A DNA stretch of 64,000 nucleotides from Thioclava dalianensis (GTDB taxonomy: Bacteria > Pseudomonadota > Alphaproteobacteria > Rhodobacterales > Rhodobacteraceae): the NCBI RefSeq assembly GCF_000715505.1, contig NZ_JHEH01000002.1, positions 62,001 through 126,000 on the forward strand. Direction: 5' to 3'. The translations under genes and the position numbers were made by a program. The notes beneath the pieces were generated by a model. The model was not told the DNA's origin and ran no database searches. It saw nothing but the letters and a program-made list of their open reading frames with translations. This document shows, piece by piece, positions 43,906 to 53,344 of this stretch (position 1 is its first letter; each line of letters starts with the position of its first letter).

Positions 43906-45582
43906 TTAGCGATTGGCAAAGCGGGCGATGAGTTCGGGATCTTGTTCCAGCCCATCGAGCCAGCCGGGGTCGAGCTTCGGGACGGACGAAATCAACAGCC
44001 GGGAATAGGGATGGGTCGCGTCGCTTGCCATCTTATCCGCAGCCATGCGTTCAACGACCTCGCCCTTATACATCACCAAGACATCATCGCAGATCGCCTC
44101 AACCGTCGAGAGATCGTGACTGATAAACAGGTAGCTCAGCTTCAATTCGCGCTGCAGCTCTTTCATCAGCTCGATCACCGCAGCCCCCACGACGGTATCC
44201 AGCGCCGAGGTGATCTCGTCGCACAGGATCAGGCGTGGCTCTGCGGCAAGCGCACGGGCTAGATTGACGCGTTGCTTTTGTCCGCCCGAGAGTTCACCGG
44301 GAAGCCGATAGCGCAGGGTCGCTGGAAGTCGGACCATATCGAGCAACTCGATCACCCGCGTCTCGGCCTGCGCGCCCTTCATCCCGTGATAAAAGGCGAG
44401 CGGGCGCGACAGGATCGCGCCGATCGACTGGGCGGGATTGAGCGCGGTATCGGCCAGCTGAAACACGATCTGCGTTTGGCGCAAATCCTCCTTGCGCCGC
44501 TTGGCCAGCTCCGGCGGCATTTGGTGGCCATCAATCAGAACGTCCCCGCGATAGGCAGGCAGGATCCCTGCGATTGCACGCGCCAGCGTCGATTTGCCCG
44601 AGCCGCTCTCACCGATCACGCCCAGATTGCGCCCTTCCATCAAAGAGAAATCAATGTTGCGCAACACCTTCGCCATGGGTTCGCCATTGCGCTTAGGCCC
44701 ATAGCCTGCCCACAGGTTCTGCACTTTGAGGATCGGCGTTTTCTCCGCGCGCGCCGAGATCGGCAAGGCTTCGTGGCGCACCGGCTCGAAGGCGGCGAGA
44801 AGCTCTTTGGTGTAGGGATGTTCGGGCGCATCGAGGATCATCTGGGTCTCGCCGACTTCTTGGATCTCGCCACCTTTCAGAACAACGATCCGATCCGCGA
44901 TCTGGGCCACCACGGCAAGGTCGTGGCTGACATAGATGCCCGCGATATTGCCCAGCTCCATCACGGAGCGGAACGCGCGCAGCACCTCGATCTGGGTCGT
45001 GACGTCAAGCGCGGTCGTCGGCTCGTCGAAGATCACGAGCTTTGGGTCGCCGATCAGCGCCATCGCCGCTGCAAGCCGCTGCAACTGCCCGCCCGATACC
45101 TGATGAGGAAAGCGGCTGCCGATCGTGTCGGGATCAGGCAGCTTGAGCGCCCGGAACAGCTCGACCGCCTTCGCCTCGGCCTTTGCCTTGGGCATCAGCT
45201 TATGGATCGCCGAGATTTCGATCACCTGATCGAGGATGCGTTTGGAGGGGTTGAAGGCCGCCGCTGCAGATTGCGGCACGTAGGAGACATCGACACCGCG
45301 CAGCGCGGCGCGGGCCCTTTCGGACATCTGCGCCACATCGCGGCCTGCGATCTCAATCTCACCGCCGCGAATTTCGCATCCCGTGCGGGCATGCCCCATC
45401 ATCGACAGCGCAATCGTGGTCTTGCCCGAGCCGCTCTCTCCGATCAGTGCGACGATCTCTCCGGGGGCGATATCGAAACTCACGCCTTTGATGATCTCGA
45501 CGCTGCGACCGGAATCGGTGGTCGCGCCGATCTTCAGGTCGCGCACCCGCACCAGCGGATCTGTCTGCGAAAGCTCTTTCAT
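43906..45582 (-). CDS. dipeptide ABC transporter, fused twin ATP-binding subunit
   Basis: A 558-residue protein with two complete ABC domains in one chain (DppD-DppF-type fusion). Walker A motifs are GESGSGKTT in the first and GESGSGKST in the second; LSGGQ-type signatures are VSGGQLQRLAAAMAL and LSGGQKQRVNLARAL; Walker B VIFDEPTTALD and ILCDEITSALD. It powers the importer with the two permeases and the binding protein upstream. Convergent with the Lrp gene. Confidence 0.94.
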   Translation of the reverse strand: MKELSQTDPLVRVRDLKIGATTDSGRSVEIIKGVSFDIAPGEIVALIGESGSGKTTIALSMMGHARTGCEIRGGEIEIAGRDVAQMSERARAALRGVDVSYVPQSAAAAFNPSKRILDQVIEISAIHKLMPKAKAEAKAVELFRALKLPDPDTIGSRFPHQVSGGQLQRLAAAMALIGDPKLVIFDEPTTALDVTTQIEVLRAFRSVMELGNIAGIYVSHDLAVVAQIADRIVVLKGGEIQEVGETQMILDAPEHPYTKELLAAFEPVRHEALPISARAEKTPILKVQNLWAGYGPKRNGEPMAKVLRNIDFSLMEGRNLGVIGESGSGKSTLARAIAGILPAYRGDVLIDGHQMPPELAKRRKEDLRQTQIVFQLADTALNPAQSIGAILSRPLAFYHGMKGAQAETRVIELLDMVRLPATLRYRLPGELSGGQKQRVNLARALAAEPRLILCDEITSALDTVVGAAVIELMKELQRELKLSYLFISHDLSTVEAICDDVLVMYKGEVVERMAADKMASDATHPYSRLLISSVPKLDPGWLDGLEQDPELIARFANR

Positions 45583-45586
45583 ACGC

Positions 45587-46441
45587 TCAGCTCCTGTCGC
45601 GGATTTTGGTGGGCAGATTGTCGATGAACAGGTTCACCGAAATTGTCAGCGAGGCGATTGCGATACAGGGGAAAATGATCGCAGGAGCGCCAAGGCTGAG
45701 CCCCTCGACATTCTCGCGCACCAGCGCGCCCCAATCGGCATTGGGCGGCTGCACCCCGAGCCCAAGGAAGGACAGACCCGACAGGACCAGCACGATAAAG
45801 ACAAACCGCAGCCCGAGATCGGCCAAGACCGGGCCAAGGATGTTCGGAAAGATCTCGCGCAGGATCAGATAGGGGGTCTTTTCGCCGCGGGCACGTGCGA
45901 CCGTCACGAAATCCATCGTGTTCACATTGACGGCGAGCGCACGCGCGAAACGATACGATCCGGGAAGATAGATCGCCGCGAGAGTCAGCACGAGCACCGG
46001 GATGGACGAGCCCACCGCCGCAACCGCGACAAGACCGAACAGCAGCGAGGGAATGCCGTTGAACGCATCGAGGAGCCGCGAGAGGATCATGTCGAACAGG
46101 CCGCCCGCCACGGCTGCGATCATCCCGAGGATCACCCCGCCGGTACAGGCGAGAAAGACCGAGGCCAGCGCGATCCCCACCGTGTAGCGCGCGCCCATCA
46201 GCACCCGGCTGAAGACGTCATGACCCAGGTAATCAAGCCCCATCCAATGCTCGGCGGAAACGGGCGTGAAGATGTCGTAAGATGCGATCTGGCCGGGTGG
46301 ATAGGGTTCGATCAGCGGTCCGAAAATCGCGATCAAACCCCAGAAGATTATCACGGCGAGCCCGGCGCGGCCCACCTTGTTGAAGGCATAGCCGTGATGC
46401 GCGTGAGAGATCAGCAAGAGCGGGTTGGATAAGGTTTTCAT
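45587..46441 (-). CDS. ABC transporter permease (DppC-like)
   Basis: A 284-residue inner-membrane permease. N-terminal helix VGRAGLAVIIFWGLIAIFG, then four to five further segments; the EAA-type loop (VARARGEKTPYLILREIFPN) that contacts the ATPase is clear. ATG at 46441 overlaps the stop of the other permease by one base. Forms the channel with the DppB-like protein. Confidence 0.92.
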   Translation of the reverse strand: MKTLSNPLLLISHAHHGYAFNKVGRAGLAVIIFWGLIAIFGPLIEPYPPGQIASYDIFTPVSAEHWMGLDYLGHDVFSRVLMGARYTVGIALASVFLACTGGVILGMIAAVAGGLFDMILSRLLDAFNGIPSLLFGLVAVAAVGSSIPVLVLTLAAIYLPGSYRFARALAVNVNTMDFVTVARARGEKTPYLILREIFPNILGPVLADLGLRFVFIVLVLSGLSFLGLGVQPPNADWGALVRENVEGLSLGAPAIIFPCIAIASLTISVNLFIDNLPTKIRDRS

Positions 46442-47400
46442 CAATGGCGCAGCCTCGGATTGGAGAGGATGGCGATCAGGTCAGCAAGCGTGATCAGCGA
46501 CAGGTAACTGACGCAGAAGATCATCGCGCAGGACTGGATCAGCGGCAAATCCCGGGTCGAGACCGCATCGACCATCAATTTGGCCACGCCGGGATAGTTG
46601 AAAATCGTCTCGACGATGATGACACCGCCCACGAGATAGCTCAGCGAGAGCGCAATCGCATTCGCGATCGGCCCAAGCGCATTGGGCAGCGCGTGGCCCA
46701 GAACCATGCGGCGGCGCGACGCGCCCTTGAGCAAGGCCATCTCGACATAGGGCGTGTTGATCGTCTCGATCACGGCGGCGCGGGTCATCCGGATCATCTG
46801 CGCCGAGATCACGAAGGACAATGTGATCACCGGCATCGCATAGGCTTTCAAAAGCGCGGTGAACGAGCTGGTATCGGCCCCGTAGCTGAGTGCTGGCAGC
46901 CAGCCCAGCCAGACCGCGAACACGAGCACCGACAGGGTCGCGACAAGAAATTCCGGCACCGAGATCAGAGAAATCGTCAGGGTCGAGATTACCCGGTCGA
47001 AAATCGAGCCGCGCCACATCGCCGCCGCGATCCCCATCAGCAACGAGATCGGCACCGAGACCACCGTGGTCACGCCTGCCAGTTTCAGCGAGTTGATGAG
47101 ACGGTCCCCGATCAGCTGTGCGACGGGCATCTTGTTGACGTAAGACGTCCCCAGATCACCATGCACGAGCCCCGCCAGCCAGCCGAAGAAGCGCAAGATC
47201 GCGGGTTCATCGAGACCCATCGCATGTCGCAGCCCCGCCACGGCTTCAGGCGTCGCGGCCTGCCCCAGCAGGATTTGCGCAACGTCGCCAGGCAAAAGCT
47301 CGGTGGCGAAGAACACGGCGAATGACACGATCAGCAAGGTCAGAAGGGCAATCCCCAGACGTTGCAGGACGAGAAACCAAAGCGTAAGTGATCCGGGCAA
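46441..47400 (-). CDS. ABC transporter permease (DppB-like)
   Basis: A 319-residue permease of the oligopeptide/dipeptide class: LQRLGIALLTLLIVSFAVFF at the N-terminus, LPGDVAQILLGQ, and the EAA loop (LKGASRRRMVLGHALPNALG). The start is taken as TTG at 47400 since GAGG lies 6 bases upstream; no ATG is available in this frame at the right place, and a TTG at 47412 is the alternative. A strong hairpin separates it from the preceding binding-protein gene. Confidence 0.9.
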   Translation of the reverse strand: MPGSLTLWFLVLQRLGIALLTLLIVSFAVFFATELLPGDVAQILLGQAATPEAVAGLRHAMGLDEPAILRFFGWLAGLVHGDLGTSYVNKMPVAQLIGDRLINSLKLAGVTTVVSVPISLLMGIAAAMWRGSIFDRVISTLTISLISVPEFLVATLSVLVFAVWLGWLPALSYGADTSSFTALLKAYAMPVITLSFVISAQMIRMTRAAVIETINTPYVEMALLKGASRRRMVLGHALPNALGPIANAIALSLSYLVGGVIIVETIFNYPGVAKLMVDAVSTRDLPLIQSCAMIFCVSYLSLITLADLIAILSNPRLRH

Positions 47401-47486
47401 TAGGCACCTCAAAGATTGAAGGTGAAGGCAGGGCTACCAGCGACCGCCGCACCAGATCTCGGTACGGCTGCGCCTTTGCGGCATCG

Positions 47487-47510
47487 CCCGGCCCCGAAGC
47501 TGGGGCCGGG
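47487..47510 (-). terminator. hairpin between binding-protein and permease genes
   Basis: CCCGGCCCC and GGGGCCGGG pair perfectly over 9 bp around a 6-base loop, 9 bases after the binding-protein stop at 47520. No T-tract follows, so it more likely protects the binding-protein mRNA 3' end or slows polymerase than fully terminates. Confidence 0.5.
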
Positions 47511-47519
47511 GACAACCTA

Positions 47520-49130
47520 TCAGCTCTCGAGCCAGACGTGGCGGGCGAAGTCATAGCCCATCATCCCGCCCAGCGGGTTCGGCTTGAGCCCGCCGACCTT
47601 GTCCGACAGCGCGTCCACGTTGGAGATGTAGACGGGGATCGCGGTGCCCGCCTCATTGGCGACCATCTCTTGCATCTCCCAGTACATCTGGGTCCGCTTA
47701 CTATCGTCAAGCGCCCCGCGTGCCTCGGCCAGCATCTTGTCGAACTTGGCGGATTTGTACTGGCTCTCGTTCCAAGGTGCATCCGAGGCATAAAGCAGCG
47801 AGAAGAGAATATCCGGCGTCGGGCGCGGGTTGATATTGCCGAAATGCACCGGCGCCTTAAGCCAGTAATTCGACCAGTACCCGTCCGAAGGCACGCGATC
47901 GATCTTGAACTTCATGCCGATCTGATCCCCGGCCTGCTGCACGATCGTCGCCATATCGACAGAGGAGGTCGCGGCGTCAGAGGCCACGATCGGGATCTCG
48001 GTTCCCAGCACACCGGCCTTCTCAAACAGCGCCTTGGCCTTCTCGGGATCAAATTCACGCGCCTTCAGATTTGGATTGTGATAGCGATCCGCCGGGGAAA
48101 TCGGTTGATCATTGGCGATCTCGGCCAGACCGCGGAACACCGATTTCTGAATCGCTTCGCGGTTGAGCAGATATTTCATCCCCTCGACAAAGCCCGCTTT
48201 GTCACCGGGGTTCAGATCGAGGCGCATATTGAGGTTGGTATAGTTGCCCGAGGTGCTGACTGAAGTCACGACCTTGGGGTCGCTCTTGAGGATCCGCATC
48301 GAGCGCGGATTGACCGAGGCTGCAAGCTGGATATCGCCCGACATCAGCGCATTGACCCGCGCATTATTGTCCGTGATTGCGAAGAACTCGAAACTGTCGA
48401 GATAGGGCCGGTTCTCTTTCCAGTAGTTGGGGTTCTTAGTGGCGAGGGATTTCACGCCCGGCTCAAAGGTCTCGCAGATGAAGGCACCGGTCCCGTTGCC
48501 TTTCGAGAAATCTGTCGTGCCTTCCGCCACGATCATGAAGTGATGCAGCGACAGGATCGTGGGCAAGTCGGCATTGGGTTGATCGAGCACGATCTTGACC
48601 GTCTTGTCGTCGACCTTCGATATCTCGGTCATCTGCTTGGCAATCGAGTTCACCTTCGAACCGACCGCCGGATCCAGATGCCGCTTGAGCGAGAAGACAA
48701 CGTCGTCGGCCCCAAACGCCTTGCCATCATGGAAGGTGACACCCTCGCGCAGCTTGATCTGCCACGTCTGCGCGTCATCGGTTGCAAGCTCGGTGGCAAG
48801 TTCGTTTTCCACATTGCCTGTTTCATTGAGGAAGGTGAGCCGGTCGTAGAAAGCGCAGCAGCGCACATAATCGGTCGAGAGCGAGGCCTGCGCCGGATCG
48901 AGCGTGTCAGCCGTTGAGGACGACCAGCCCGCCGCACGCAGGTTGCCGCCCGATTTGGGCGTCGCAGCGACGGCGCGGTCTGCGCGCATCAAAAGCGACC
49001 CGCCAGCCGCGGCCCCCACACCCGATGCCATCAGCATCTTGAGCAGTTCCCGGCGCGTGGCGCCGCGACGGATCGCATTTTCGACCATCGCATCATCTTG
49101 GCCGGACCAGTTCATCGGTATCTTCTTCAT
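47520..49130 (-). CDS. dipeptide-type ABC transporter substrate-binding protein
   Basis: A 536-residue periplasmic binding protein of the SBP_bac_5 (DppA/OppA) class. The N-terminus carries an apparent Tat signal: ATRRELLKML followed by a hydrophobic stretch (MASGVGAAAGGSLL). Then GGNLRAAGWSSSTADTLDPA and DGKAFGADDVVFSLKRHLDP, usual for the family. ATG at 49130 follows GGAGACTT at good spacing. It leads the ABC operon and would fix the substrate, which could be a peptide, opine or similar. Confidence 0.92.
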   Translation of the reverse strand: MKKIPMNWSGQDDAMVENAIRRGATRRELLKMLMASGVGAAAGGSLLMRADRAVAATPKSGGNLRAAGWSSSTADTLDPAQASLSTDYVRCCAFYDRLTFLNETGNVENELATELATDDAQTWQIKLREGVTFHDGKAFGADDVVFSLKRHLDPAVGSKVNSIAKQMTEISKVDDKTVKIVLDQPNADLPTILSLHHFMIVAEGTTDFSKGNGTGAFICETFEPGVKSLATKNPNYWKENRPYLDSFEFFAITDNNARVNALMSGDIQLAASVNPRSMRILKSDPKVVTSVSTSGNYTNLNMRLDLNPGDKAGFVEGMKYLLNREAIQKSVFRGLAEIANDQPISPADRYHNPNLKAREFDPEKAKALFEKAGVLGTEIPIVASDAATSSVDMATIVQQAGDQIGMKFKIDRVPSDGYWSNYWLKAPVHFGNINPRPTPDILFSLLYASDAPWNESQYKSAKFDKMLAEARGALDDSKRTQMYWEMQEMVANEAGTAIPVYISNVDALSDKVGGLKPNPLGGMMGYDFARHVWLES

Positions 49131-49198
49131 GACAAGTCTCCATGTTGGCTTATGTGACTGCTGGGAGATCTTTCGTCGCCCTTCAGTTTCGTTCGTAT

Positions 49199-49933
49199 TC
49201 AAGTTTCGGCAAAAGCACGATCTGCGGCGTCCGCCAGCTCCATCAGGCTATGGAAATGATAGTCGGGCTTGGTGAAGGCCTTCGGCGCGATCGTTCCGCC
49301 ATAGCCGCTCTGCGCGTGGCGGCGCTCGATCCAGGCGTTGGTCATGCCGAGTTCGCGCGAGATCCCAATATCATGATATTGGCTTTGGGCCGTGTGCAGG
49401 ATCGTCTCGGGGGCACCGCCCTGCTGTGCCACATGGGCGAACACTTGATGAAAGAAGGCCGGGTCCGGTTTCTCGGTGCCGGTGTCATCCGTCGTGAACC
49501 CCGCCCAGAACGGAAAGCCCAGCTTGGCCTCGTATTTCTCGAACGCCCAGCGGCGCGCATTGGTCATCGCGATCAGCTTGTAATGCCGCTCGAGCCGCGC
49601 CAGAGCGTCGACGCTGTCAGAGAAAGGCTCTGCCTCGCCCACGATATCGATCATAAGACGACGGTTGTCCGGCGTATCGGGCAGCCCGGTTGCGGCTGCA
49701 ATCGCGCCAAAGCAGCGCCCGAGATCATCTGGAAAGCGCAAGGCTTGGGGTTGATAGCGCGCCTCGCGATAGACCGAGAGCGCCGCTTCAAAATCAATTT
49801 CTTGTCCTGCCGCCTGCGCGATCTGGCCAAGCCCTGCTTTGATCGCGCCTTCGAAATCGATCAGAGTGCCGACCACATCGAATGTCAGATACGCGGCCCG
49901 GGTCAGGGATAGGGGCAGTGTGGCAGTCGTCAT
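49199..49933 (-). CDS. haloacid-dehalogenase-type HAD hydrolase
   Basis: A 244-residue HAD protein of the type II haloacid dehalogenase group. Motif I is LTFDVVGTLID (nucleophile Asp, no second Asp, as in dehalogenases), motif II AMTNAR, motif III Lys in GTEKPDP, and QYHDIGISRELGM near the end. True dehalogenation is uncertain; phosphatase-like roles occur. It lies just upstream of the ABC operon in the same direction and probably belongs to it. A second HAD gene of the same group is at 55012. Confidence 0.87.
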   Translation of the reverse strand: MTTATLPLSLTRAAYLTFDVVGTLIDFEGAIKAGLGQIAQAAGQEIDFEAALSVYREARYQPQALRFPDDLGRCFGAIAAATGLPDTPDNRRLMIDIVGEAEPFSDSVDALARLERHYKLIAMTNARRWAFEKYEAKLGFPFWAGFTTDDTGTEKPDPAFFHQVFAHVAQQGGAPETILHTAQSQYHDIGISRELGMTNAWIERRHAQSGYGGTIAPKAFTKPDYHFHSLMELADAADRAFAET

Positions 49934-50097
49934 CGTCGCAGGTCCTTGTGTTGATCACAGCGATCAGTTTACGGCTTTGGTCATCTCAGCTTCGCTCAAT
50001 GCCTGCAGCTGCATGAGATCATTCTCTATAGCTACGACGGCATTTTCTCCTCTATTGCCCCGCTCCACAGCACATCTGACGCCATATCTCGGCGGGT

Positions 50098-51009
50098 TCA
50101 GTAGCCACGCTGCCGATCAACCTGACCTGGAACATCGATTCCGGCCTCCAATGCGGCGATGACATCCAGCGCATGACGCGCGCCTTCCTGCGCGTTGGTC
50201 TCAGCCCCGATATGGGGCGTCACGATCACCCGCGGGTCGCGCCATGCCCAATGCGTCTCGGGCAGCGGCTCGGGGTCGGTCACGTCCAGCATGGCACTCG
50301 CAATCTGCCCGTTCTCAAGCGCCGCACGCAGGTCATCAAGCACAAGTTGCGCGCCCCGTCCTGCCTGCACGAGCTTTGCACCGACAGGCAGATGCGACAG
50401 GAAATCGGCGTCGATCATACCACGCGTCTCTTCGGTCAGCGGTGCGAGGCAGATCAACAGATCGGTCTGGGCAAGAAACTCCGCCTGACGTGACGCATCA
50501 AAGATCTGCACCCCCGCGACCGCCTGCCCCGAGCGCGACAGCCCCGCCACTGGAAAACCCAGCGTGCCAAGGCTTTGCGCCACCAGACGCCCGATCCGTC
50601 CCATGCCAAGAATGCCGACCCGGCAGGTTGCGCTTTGCGCGACCGGATGGCCCTTCCAAGCCCCCGCGCCCGCCTGCGCGAGGTAGCGCGGCATATCGCG
50701 ATGCAACATCAGGCTAGCCATCACCACCCAGTCGCGCACCATCTCCTCGATCCCGGGGGCTACGGCGCGGACAAGCGCGACACCGGGAGGAAGTGCGGGC
50801 ATCTGATCGACGCCCGCCCCGGCCGAGATAACCGCGCGCAGATTGGGATAGCGCGCCATGTCTTCGGGTGGTTTCCAGCACGCGATCTCGGTGATCGCCG
50901 CCGGGTCGCGCACCTGTGCCTCGCCCCAGATCAGGGGGCGACCAGCGGCATCAAACGCCTCGGCCCATGCATCGGCGCGTGCTTTCGGCGAGATCAACAG
51001 CAACGCCAT
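50098..51009 (-). CDS. D-2-hydroxyacid dehydrogenase (GhrA-like)
   Basis: A 303-residue NAD(P)-dependent reductase of the glyoxylate/hydroxypyruvate type. Nucleotide-binding VGILGMGRIGRLVAQSLG, then the catalytic-domain segments LAPLTEETRGMID, LVQAGRGAQLV, DVTDPEPLPETHWAW and VTPHIGAET. Active-site Arg, Glu and His are in place. ATG at 51009 overlaps the aminotransferase stop by one base, so hydroxyacid or oxoacid products of transamination are likely substrates. Confidence 0.9.
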   Translation of the reverse strand: MALLLISPKARADAWAEAFDAAGRPLIWGEAQVRDPAAITEIACWKPPEDMARYPNLRAVISAGAGVDQMPALPPGVALVRAVAPGIEEMVRDWVVMASLMLHRDMPRYLAQAGAGAWKGHPVAQSATCRVGILGMGRIGRLVAQSLGTLGFPVAGLSRSGQAVAGVQIFDASRQAEFLAQTDLLICLAPLTEETRGMIDADFLSHLPVGAKLVQAGRGAQLVLDDLRAALENGQIASAMLDVTDPEPLPETHWAWRDPRVIVTPHIGAETNAQEGARHALDVIAALEAGIDVPGQVDRQRGY

Positions 51010-52379
51010 CAGGCAAGCACCGCACGAATCTCAGGATCTTCCAAGGTCAGATCCAGCACGCGGCGGGTGCGCTCGACGATCATGTCGATCTCTTCCTCAG
51101 TGCAGCAGAGCGGCGGCGCATATCCGAAAATGCCCTGCGCGAAGGAGCGGATGATCAGCCCCTGCTCCCATGCGCGATCAAACAGCCGCGTCGCGGGCTG
51201 CAGCTCGGCGGGGAGCGGCGTCTTCTTCTCTTTATCCGTGACCAGTTCGACCGCCGCCAGCATACCGCGCCCGCGCACATCGCCCACAAGGGGATGATCG
51301 CGCAGCCCGTCGAGACCGGCCAACAGCCGCTGCCCCATTTTCACGCCATTCTCCAGCAGCCCGCCCTCGTACAGCTTGAGCACCTCCAGCGCGACCGCCG
51401 CCGAGACCGGATGGCCCGAATAGGTGAAGCCGTGACCGACAGCTTTGGCCCCTGCCCCCTCCGCGATCGTCTGATAGACATGCTCGGTCATGAAGACCGC
51501 GCCCATCGGGGCATAGCCCGAGGTGAGCCCCTTCGCCGTCGTCATCAGATCGGGGACGATCTCTTCATCGGCACAGGCGAAAAGCGGGCCGCAGCGGCCA
51601 AATCCGGTGATCACCTCATCGGCCACGAAGAGCACGCCATAGTCCGAACAGACCGCGCGCATCGCCTTGACCCAGCCCTTGGGCGGCACGAGCACCCCGC
51701 CCGACCCTTGGATCGGCTCAAGGTAAAAGGCCGCGACCCGTTCGGGGCCGATTGCCTCGATCTTGGCGCGCAGCTCGGCCACCGACGCGTCGATAATCGC
51801 CTGATCGCCCTGAATCGGGTTGCGATAGACGTAATGCGAGGAAATCTTGTGCTGCCACGGATAGGGCAGACCGAAGCCTTCATGGAAGGCGCTCAATGCG
51901 GTCAGACCCGCGCCCAGCGTGGACGAGCCGTGATAGCCGCTTTCGACCGAGATGAACTGATCGCGCTCGGGCTGGCCCTTGGCGTGCCAGTAATAGCGCA
52001 CGAAGCGGATCGTGCTATCGACCGAGTCCGATCCGCCAAGCGCGAAATAGACATGGTTGAGATCGCCGGGCGAACGGTCCGCGAGCTCTGCTGCCAGCCG
52101 GATCGGCGCCTCGGTGCCGAGATCGAAATAGCCCGTGGCATAGGGCAGTTTGCGCATTTGCGCAGCGGCGGCCTCGACCACGCTTTCATGGCCATAGCCC
52201 GCATTCACGCACCAAAGCCCGGCAAACCCGTCAATCAGCTCATGGCCCTGCGCGTCTGTGACCCGCGCGCCTTTCGCGCTTTCCAGCAGACGGACACCGC
52301 GCGCTTCATGGCCGTGGAAGGACGAGACCGGGTGCACCAGATGGCGACGATCAAGTTCGACGAGAGAATTCGTGAGCAT
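51009..52379 (-). CDS. class III (omega) aminotransferase
   Basis: A 456-residue PLP enzyme of the class III group. GDLNHVYFALGGSDSVDSTI marks the substrate/cofactor region, VADEVITGFGRCG holds the PLP Asp, and the Schiff-base Lys is in MTTAKGLTSGYAPMGAV. It transfers an omega- or alpha-amino group (for example from a diamine, beta-alanine or taurine-like donor) to pyruvate or similar. ATG at 52379 is preceded by GGAG at good spacing; ATG at 52391 is less likely. Followed by the GhrA-like reductase. Confidence 0.9.
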   Translation of the reverse strand: MLTNSLVELDRRHLVHPVSSFHGHEARGVRLLESAKGARVTDAQGHELIDGFAGLWCVNAGYGHESVVEAAAAQMRKLPYATGYFDLGTEAPIRLAAELADRSPGDLNHVYFALGGSDSVDSTIRFVRYYWHAKGQPERDQFISVESGYHGSSTLGAGLTALSAFHEGFGLPYPWQHKISSHYVYRNPIQGDQAIIDASVAELRAKIEAIGPERVAAFYLEPIQGSGGVLVPPKGWVKAMRAVCSDYGVLFVADEVITGFGRCGPLFACADEEIVPDLMTTAKGLTSGYAPMGAVFMTEHVYQTIAEGAGAKAVGHGFTYSGHPVSAAVALEVLKLYEGGLLENGVKMGQRLLAGLDGLRDHPLVGDVRGRGMLAAVELVTDKEKKTPLPAELQPATRLFDRAWEQGLIIRSFAQGIFGYAPPLCCTEEEIDMIVERTRRVLDLTLEDPEIRAVLA

Positions 52380-52391
52380 GGGAAACTCCAT

Positions 52392-53228
52392 TCAACCTAG
52401 CGCCTGAGACGCCAATGCGTAGCTACGATAAGAGGCGGCCGGAGCCGCGGGTTTGGGATGGCGGATCATCGCAATGCCGCCACCTGCGGGTGCCAGCCCC
52501 AAGGATTGCGCGCGCGGGCGCAAGGCTGTCGCTGTGTCGGGCAGATCGATGCGCAGGAACCGACCCTCGCAGATCCGGGCCGCCTTGATGAGAAGGGCCT
52601 CTGCGGCCTCATCGCTCTCTGCCACGATCGGCCCCAGCACCGTCCCGCGTCCGAAATCACGCAGACAGGCGTAGCCGCCCTCAGTGCACAGCAAGGTGCC
52701 GCGCGCGAAGATCCGCTCGAGAAGTGCACGACGCTGCGCCCCGAAGGCTGCGTGATCCGCCGCGACGAAAGCCTCGAAATCCGCAGCCCCGCCGCGCCGC
52801 ACGGCAGGCAAAGCGTCCGCGTGCGCCTCAGCGGCCTGCGCAGTCCCTTGATGCTGAAACACTTCACCCGTCGCCGTAAAGCCCAGATTTTCATAAAGCG
52901 GCAATCCATCCGCAGTCGCGCATAGCCGCTGCTCGCAGCCCTGCGCGCGCGCCAGCACGTCTTGCATCAGCCGACGGCCAAAGCCCTGCCCGCGCAGGCT
53001 CTGTGCCACGATGATCAGGTTGATTGCGGCCACATCGTCAAACCGCGTGGCCAGCGCCGTGCCCACGACCTCACCGTCGCGCAGGGCCACGACCCCGTCG
53101 GAGACCTCCAGCGACATCTGCCAATCTTCCAGCCGATGCGGCCAGCCCGCCTGCCGGGACAAGACAAGCGCCCCCTCAAGATGGTCTGCGCGAAAATCTG
53201 AAAGCTCGGTTACGATCACGTTCGTCAT
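52392..53228 (-). CDS. tandem GNAT-domain acetyltransferase
   Basis: A 278-residue protein with two GNAT-like halves. The first has AQSLRGQGFGRRLMQDVLAR, a full acetyl-CoA-binding loop; the second (from about 145) is degenerate. The C-terminus ends YALASQALG, echoing YGMAMQSLG at the end of the GNAT protein at 57053, so the two are homologues. Substrate unknown; the location next to an aminotransferase and an ArgE-like deacetylase fits N-acetylation of an amine intermediate, which is inference. Confidence 0.85.
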   Translation of the reverse strand: MTNVIVTELSDFRADHLEGALVLSRQAGWPHRLEDWQMSLEVSDGVVALRDGEVVGTALATRFDDVAAINLIIVAQSLRGQGFGRRLMQDVLARAQGCEQRLCATADGLPLYENLGFTATGEVFQHQGTAQAAEAHADALPAVRRGGAADFEAFVAADHAAFGAQRRALLERIFARGTLLCTEGGYACLRDFGRGTVLGPIVAESDEAAEALLIKAARICEGRFLRIDLPDTATALRPRAQSLGLAPAGGGIAMIRHPKPAAPAASYRSYALASQALG

Positions 53229-53344
53229 AAAAAGTTCCTGCATGCTTCGTTGACCAGACGATAGGCCGAGGCGCGCGGCATGATGCGCCAGATCCCGCCG
53301 CGCGACCCTCAAGATCGACCTGAGTGCAGCGGGCCTACAGCAGA

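Noticed and set aside
50069-50084. A minus-strand TGGC-N8-TGCT with the GG-N10-GC spacing of sigma-54 promoters, upstream of the HAD gene
   Set aside because: The invariant GG and GC match but four of twelve consensus positions do not. Tempting because a broken sigma-54 activator is nearby, yet I could not find a second site in the cluster.
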